Both the position numbers and the translations under genes were made by a program. From positions 1 through 14,485 of the forward strand of contig CAJUOF010000031.1 in NCBI GenBank assembly GCA_910587905.1: DNA of 14,485 nucleotides, written 5' to 3'. Positions 11,637 through 14,485 of this stretch are shown one piece after another. A model generated the notes under the pieces. That model was not told where the DNA came from and ran no database searches. It saw only the letters and a program-made list of their open reading frames with translations. Origin of the DNA: an uncultured Lachnospiraceae bacterium (GTDB lineage Bacteria > Bacillota_A > Clostridia > Lachnospirales > Lachnospiraceae). Positions within the stretch are counted from its first letter, which is position 1. The number at the start of each line of letters is the position of its first letter.

Positions 11637-14485
11637 CTACTCCACACTTTTCAGGGACTCCACCATGTTGATCTTCTTAAGCTGATAGAACATGGCCCCG
11701 TTCACCAGCACCGCAAAGAGGACCGTCAGCCCGGCGCCCCACAGGTAGCTTACCGGATGCGCCACCCGGCCGAACATGATCAGGTCCACCTCCGCCGTCC
11801 GGATCACAAACTGATGGAGGATGTTGCCCAGAAAAACGCCGGCCACAATGCCGATCCCGGTCAGAAGAATATTCTCCCGGTAAACATACATGGCAAGCTC
11901 CATATCGTAAAAGCCAAGCAGACGGATGGTGGCAAGCTCCCGCCGCCGTTCCGTGATGTTGATGTTGTTGAGGTTATAAAGCACCACGAAGGCCAGAAGT
12001 CCGGCCGAAATGATCAGCACCCAGACCACCGTGTCCAGGCTGCCAAGCATGTCCAGGATCGTCTGGTTCATGTCGGAGACCAGGGAGATCCCCGCAACCG
12101 CCTCGTACTTTAACAGCCGTTCCGCCAGCTCCCGCTCCCTGTCCGCGCCCCTTTCCTTAAGTCTTAAATACTCCGTGTTGTATTCCGGCTCCTGCCCGAA
12201 AAGCTCTCGGTAAAGAACCGGCGACAGATAGACATAATGATACACGTAATTTTCCGAAATGCGGGACACCGGCACGGACACTTCCTCCGTGTCGTCCCCC
12301 TTTAATGTCAGACGGTCTCCCTCTTTGACGCCGAGCATCTTCGCCAGCTTCTCGCTGACCACCGCCCCCGTATCGTCCAGCACATAGGGCTCCTTCGAAT
12401 TCCGGTCCCGGAGCAGGAAAAAATCCGGAAACCGCTCCATGTCCTCCGGCACCACCACGTTGACCTCCTTGGTGACCTCTCCCGACCGGCCGTCCATGGT
12501 CTCCGTATAAGCAGTCAGATACTCGTCCAGGTTCTCGTCGCTCCCCAGGGCCGCCTTTAACTCCTCCCGCTCTTCCCGGCTGCTCTCCGAGTCGATCCCT
12601 GCCGTGGCATCATACCGCCATAGCTCTCCGTACTGGACGTCGGACACGGCGTAGATGGAATCCCTCAGGCCAAAGCCTACGATCAGGAGGGCCATGCAGG
12701 CCCCGATCCCGAACACGGTCATCAGCAGACGCTTCTTATAGCGGAAGAGATTCCGAAGGGTGGATTTCTGGCTGAAATTCAGGTGCTTCCACACAGGCCG
12801 GATCCGCTCCAACAAAATCTTCTTCCCCTTCAGGGGCGCCGCCGGCCGCATGAGCTCGGACGGCTGGGACAGCGTTTCCTTATAACAGGCCATCAGCGTG
12901 GCCCCCACCGTGCAGAGCAGGGCGATCCCTGCCGCCCCCAGGGCGTATCCCCAGTTGTAGGGGATCCGGATGATGTTCAGATTGCCATAAAGGATCTTAT
13001 AGGTGGTGATGATGACCCAGGGAAGGGCCTTCTCCCCCACCAGAAATCCAAGTACACTTCCCGCCAGGGTGGCGGAGAGGGCATAAAACACATATTTGGA
13101 GGCGATGGAGAGAGTACCGTAGCCGAGGGCCTTCATGGTCCCGATCTCTGTCCGCTTCTCTTCCACCATCCTGGTCATGGTCGTCAGGCTCACCAGGGCC
13201 GCCACCAGGAAAAATACCACGGGAAACACCTTTCCGATGGCCCCGATCCGGTCGGCGTCACTGTCAAATTCCACATAAGAGGGGACCGATTCCCGGTCAA
13301 GGACGTACCACTCCGGCTCCTCCAGGTCGTCAAGCTCCGCTCTGGCGTCCGCAAGCTCCCTCCTGGCGTCCGCAAGCTTCTCCTCCGCCTCGGCCTTCGC
13401 CTCCTCATATTCCTCCCTGGCGTCCGCAAGCTCCTGTTCCCCGTCGGCAAGCTTTTCCCTCGCCTCCGCAAGGGCTTCCTCCCCGTCGGCAAGCTCTGCC
13501 CGGCCGCTCTCCAGCTCCTCTTCCCCGGAGGAAAGCTCTCTCCTGGTATCCGCAAGCTTCCCCTCGGCCGCCGTAAGCTCCTCCCTTCCGGAGCGAAGGG
13601 CCCCTTCCCCGTCGGCGATGCCCTGCTCCAGCCGGGCCAGTCCCTCCCGGCCCTCCGAGAGAGCCGCCTCCCCGGCAAGAAGCTCCGCCTCGGCACCGGA
13701 AAGCGCCTCCTCCGCCTCGGAAAGCTCCGCTTCCTTTTCCGAGAGAAGCCGGGCCGCCTCCTCGTATTCCGCCCGGCCGGCCTGAAGCCTCTGCTCCCCC
13801 TCCGCAAGGGCCGCCAGACTTTGCTCCAGCTCGGCCCTGGCCGCCGAAAGCAGCTCCCGGCCCCGGATATACCGGGGATCCGTCTCCGGGTCCACTCCCG
13901 CCGCCAGGAGGGCGAGCCGCATCTGCTCCAGGGAAGCCTCCTGCCCGGCAAGCTGCTCCCCGGCCGCCTCCGCCTGGGCTTTCCCCTCCGAGAGCCTCCG
14001 CTCTTCCGCCGCAAGAGTCTCGCCGGAGGCCGAAAGAGCTTCCTTTGCCTGAGAAAGCTCCGCCCGGCCGCTCTCCGCCTGCGCCTTCCCCGCCTCATAT
14101 TCCGCCCGGGCCGCCTCCAGAGTCCTCTCCCCCTCGGCAAGCTCTCCCTGCTTTTCCGCAAGAAGCGCCTTTGCGGCCGCAAGCTCCTGCTCGCTGGAGT
14201 CAAGCTTCGCCTTCCCGTCCGCAAACTCCCTCTCGCCATCGGCCAGTTCCTGCCTTCCGTCTTCCAGCTCCCGTTCTCCGCCTTCCAGCTCTTCCCTGGC
14301 TTCGGCCAGCTTTTCCTCGTTCTCCTCGATCTCCCGCCTTCCGTCCGCAAGCTCCCGTTCCCCGTCGGAAAGCTTCTGCCAGGCGTCCCGGAGTTCTTCC
14401 TCCGCCTCCGCTTCCTTCTCGGAAAGCTCCTTCTCCGCTTCGGCGAGCTCCTCCTCCGCTTCCCACCGGACATCCGCCAGCCGGA
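11637..14485 (-). CDS. FtsX-like ABC transporter permease with giant coiled coil, 5' end beyond the window
   Basis: The frame is open from the right edge to the TAG at 11637, giving 948 residues in the window; the N-terminus, expected to hold a first membrane helix, is missing. About 390 residues come first, built of heptad-like units such as GERELADGRRE and KLADGEQELADAREE, an almost continuous extracytoplasmic coiled coil rich in Glu, Ala and Leu. WYVLDRES follows, then an FtsX/MacB core: a hydrophobic segment VFPVVFFLVAALVSL, the MVEEKRTEIGTMKALG signature, and two more helices. A second FtsX unit starts at MTVFGIGACMALLIVGFGL, has an extracytoplasmic MacB-like domain, then VVWVLIISAGLLAFVVLYNL, ERRRELATIRLLG and two final helices. 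MacB/FtsX permeases work with a separate ATPase in mechanotransmission, lipoprotein or peptide handling, or peptidoglycan hydrolase activation; the ATPase gene is probably outside the window to the right. Substrate not deducible. Confidence 0.9.
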   Translation of the reverse strand, partial: RLADVRWEAEEELAEAEKELSEKEAEAEEELRDAWQKLSDGERELADGRREIEENEEKLAEAREELEGGERELEDGRQELADGEREFADGKAKLDSSEQELAAAKALLAEKQGELAEGERTLEAARAEYEAGKAQAESGRAELSQAKEALSASGETLAAEERRLSEGKAQAEAAGEQLAGQEASLEQMRLALLAAGVDPETDPRYIRGRELLSAARAELEQSLAALAEGEQRLQAGRAEYEEAARLLSEKEAELSEAEEALSGAEAELLAGEAALSEGREGLARLEQGIADGEGALRSGREELTAAEGKLADTRRELSSGEEELESGRAELADGEEALAEAREKLADGEQELADAREEYEEAKAEAEEKLADARRELADARAELDDLEEPEWYVLDRESVPSYVEFDSDADRIGAIGKVFPVVFFLVAALVSLTTMTRMVEEKRTEIGTMKALGYGTLSIASKYVFYALSATLAGSVLGFLVGEKALPWVIITTYKILYGNLNIIRIPYNWGYALGAAGIALLCTVGATLMACYKETLSQPSELMRPAAPLKGKKILLERIRPVWKHLNFSQKSTLRNLFRYKKRLLMTVFGIGACMALLIVGFGLRDSIYAVSDVQYGELWRYDATAGIDSESSREEREELKAALGSDENLDEYLTAYTETMDGRSGEVTKEVNVVVPEDMERFPDFFLLRDRNSKEPYVLDDTGAVVSEKLAKMLGVKEGDRLTLKGDDTEEVSVPVSRISENYVYHYVYLSPVLYRELFGQEPEYNTEYLRLKERGADRERELAERLLKYEAVAGISLVSDMNQTILDMLGSLDTVVWVLIISAGLLAFVVLYNLNNINITERRRELATIRLLGFYDMELAMYVYRENILLTGIGIVAGVFLGNILHQFVIRTAEVDLIMFGRVAHPVSYLWGAGLTVLFAVLVNGAMFYQLKKINMVESLKSVE
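13323..14485. repeat. Coding-region repeats of the coiled coil
   Basis: Plus-strand units around GCAAGCTC, CCGTCGGCAAGC and CTCCGCCTC recur at multiples of 21 bases or so, encoding the E-L-A-D-G-E/A-R-E coiled-coil heptads. The repeats are imperfect, so they are degenerate protein-coding repeats rather than a satellite. Confidence 0.75.

Noticed and set aside
13190..14473. Minus-strand Arg-rich 427-codon frame over the coiled coil
   Set aside because: It is the +1 shadow of the permease coiled-coil repeats; the permease frame shows FtsX domains and continues across the whole region.
1..14485. tRNA, rRNA, insertion sequences, integrase or attachment sites
   Set aside because: I saw no cloverleaf, rRNA motif, transposase, recombinase or flanking direct repeat pair that would support such a call.

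Overview
The window looks like a contig from a Clostridia genome, most likely a gut Lachnospiraceae. The signs are strong AGGAGG-type ribosome binding sites, a Firmicutes-like rpsB-tsf pair, an FtsX-type permease with a very long coiled coil, and a cluster of small proteins (ArdA-like, DUF4314, DUF6075-like, ribbon-helix-helix) typical of conjugative elements in this group. Species assignment is inference. The first 17 bases match the end of an Illumina TruSeq adapter and are not genomic, so the contig really starts at base 18.

Left part, about 18-8041, accessory DNA, all genes on the minus strand. Read in the direction of transcription from the right: a 459-aa protein with ArdA-like modules (6576-7955); a solitary AT-rich 813-aa gene with its own promoter and terminator (3904-6345); then a tightly packed operon of a DUF6075-like protein, an ArdA-like antirestriction protein, a DUF4314 protein, a 54-aa ribbon-helix-helix-like protein, a double ribbon-helix-helix protein with a long acidic tail, a 140-aa conserved hypothetical, and the first 42 codons of a D12-class DNA adenine methyltransferase cut by the contig end. 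The operon genes abut or overlap by 4 bases (TTGA, GTGA). No integrase, relaxase or type IV secretion gene is visible, so calling this an integrative conjugative element or plasmid rests on gene content alone.

The most interesting gene is the 813-aa protein. It has an N-terminal HEPN-like domain with an RNKLDH (R-x4-H) motif, a central NB-ARC/STAND ATPase with Walker A, Walker B and a TSR arginine motif, and an alpha-helical, TPR-like C-terminus. This is the layout of NLR-like/Avs-like antiphage sensors, with a predicted HEPN RNase effector. It sits among antirestriction and methylase genes, so the element appears to carry both counter-defence and defence.

Middle, 8042-8500: a 59-aa AbrB/MazE-like DNA-binding protein, with an upstream region holding three TTGGTAAA half-sites. 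The junction between accessory and core DNA probably lies near here. Right part, 8498-14485, core-like and GC-rich: tsf and rpsB on the minus strand with a 15-bp terminator after tsf and a promoter and stem-forming leader before rpsB; a divergent plus-strand Na/Pi cotransporter without a PhoU tail; and, convergent with it at a 2-bp gap, a minus-strand FtsX-like ABC permease running off the right edge with about 390 residues of coiled coil in the window.
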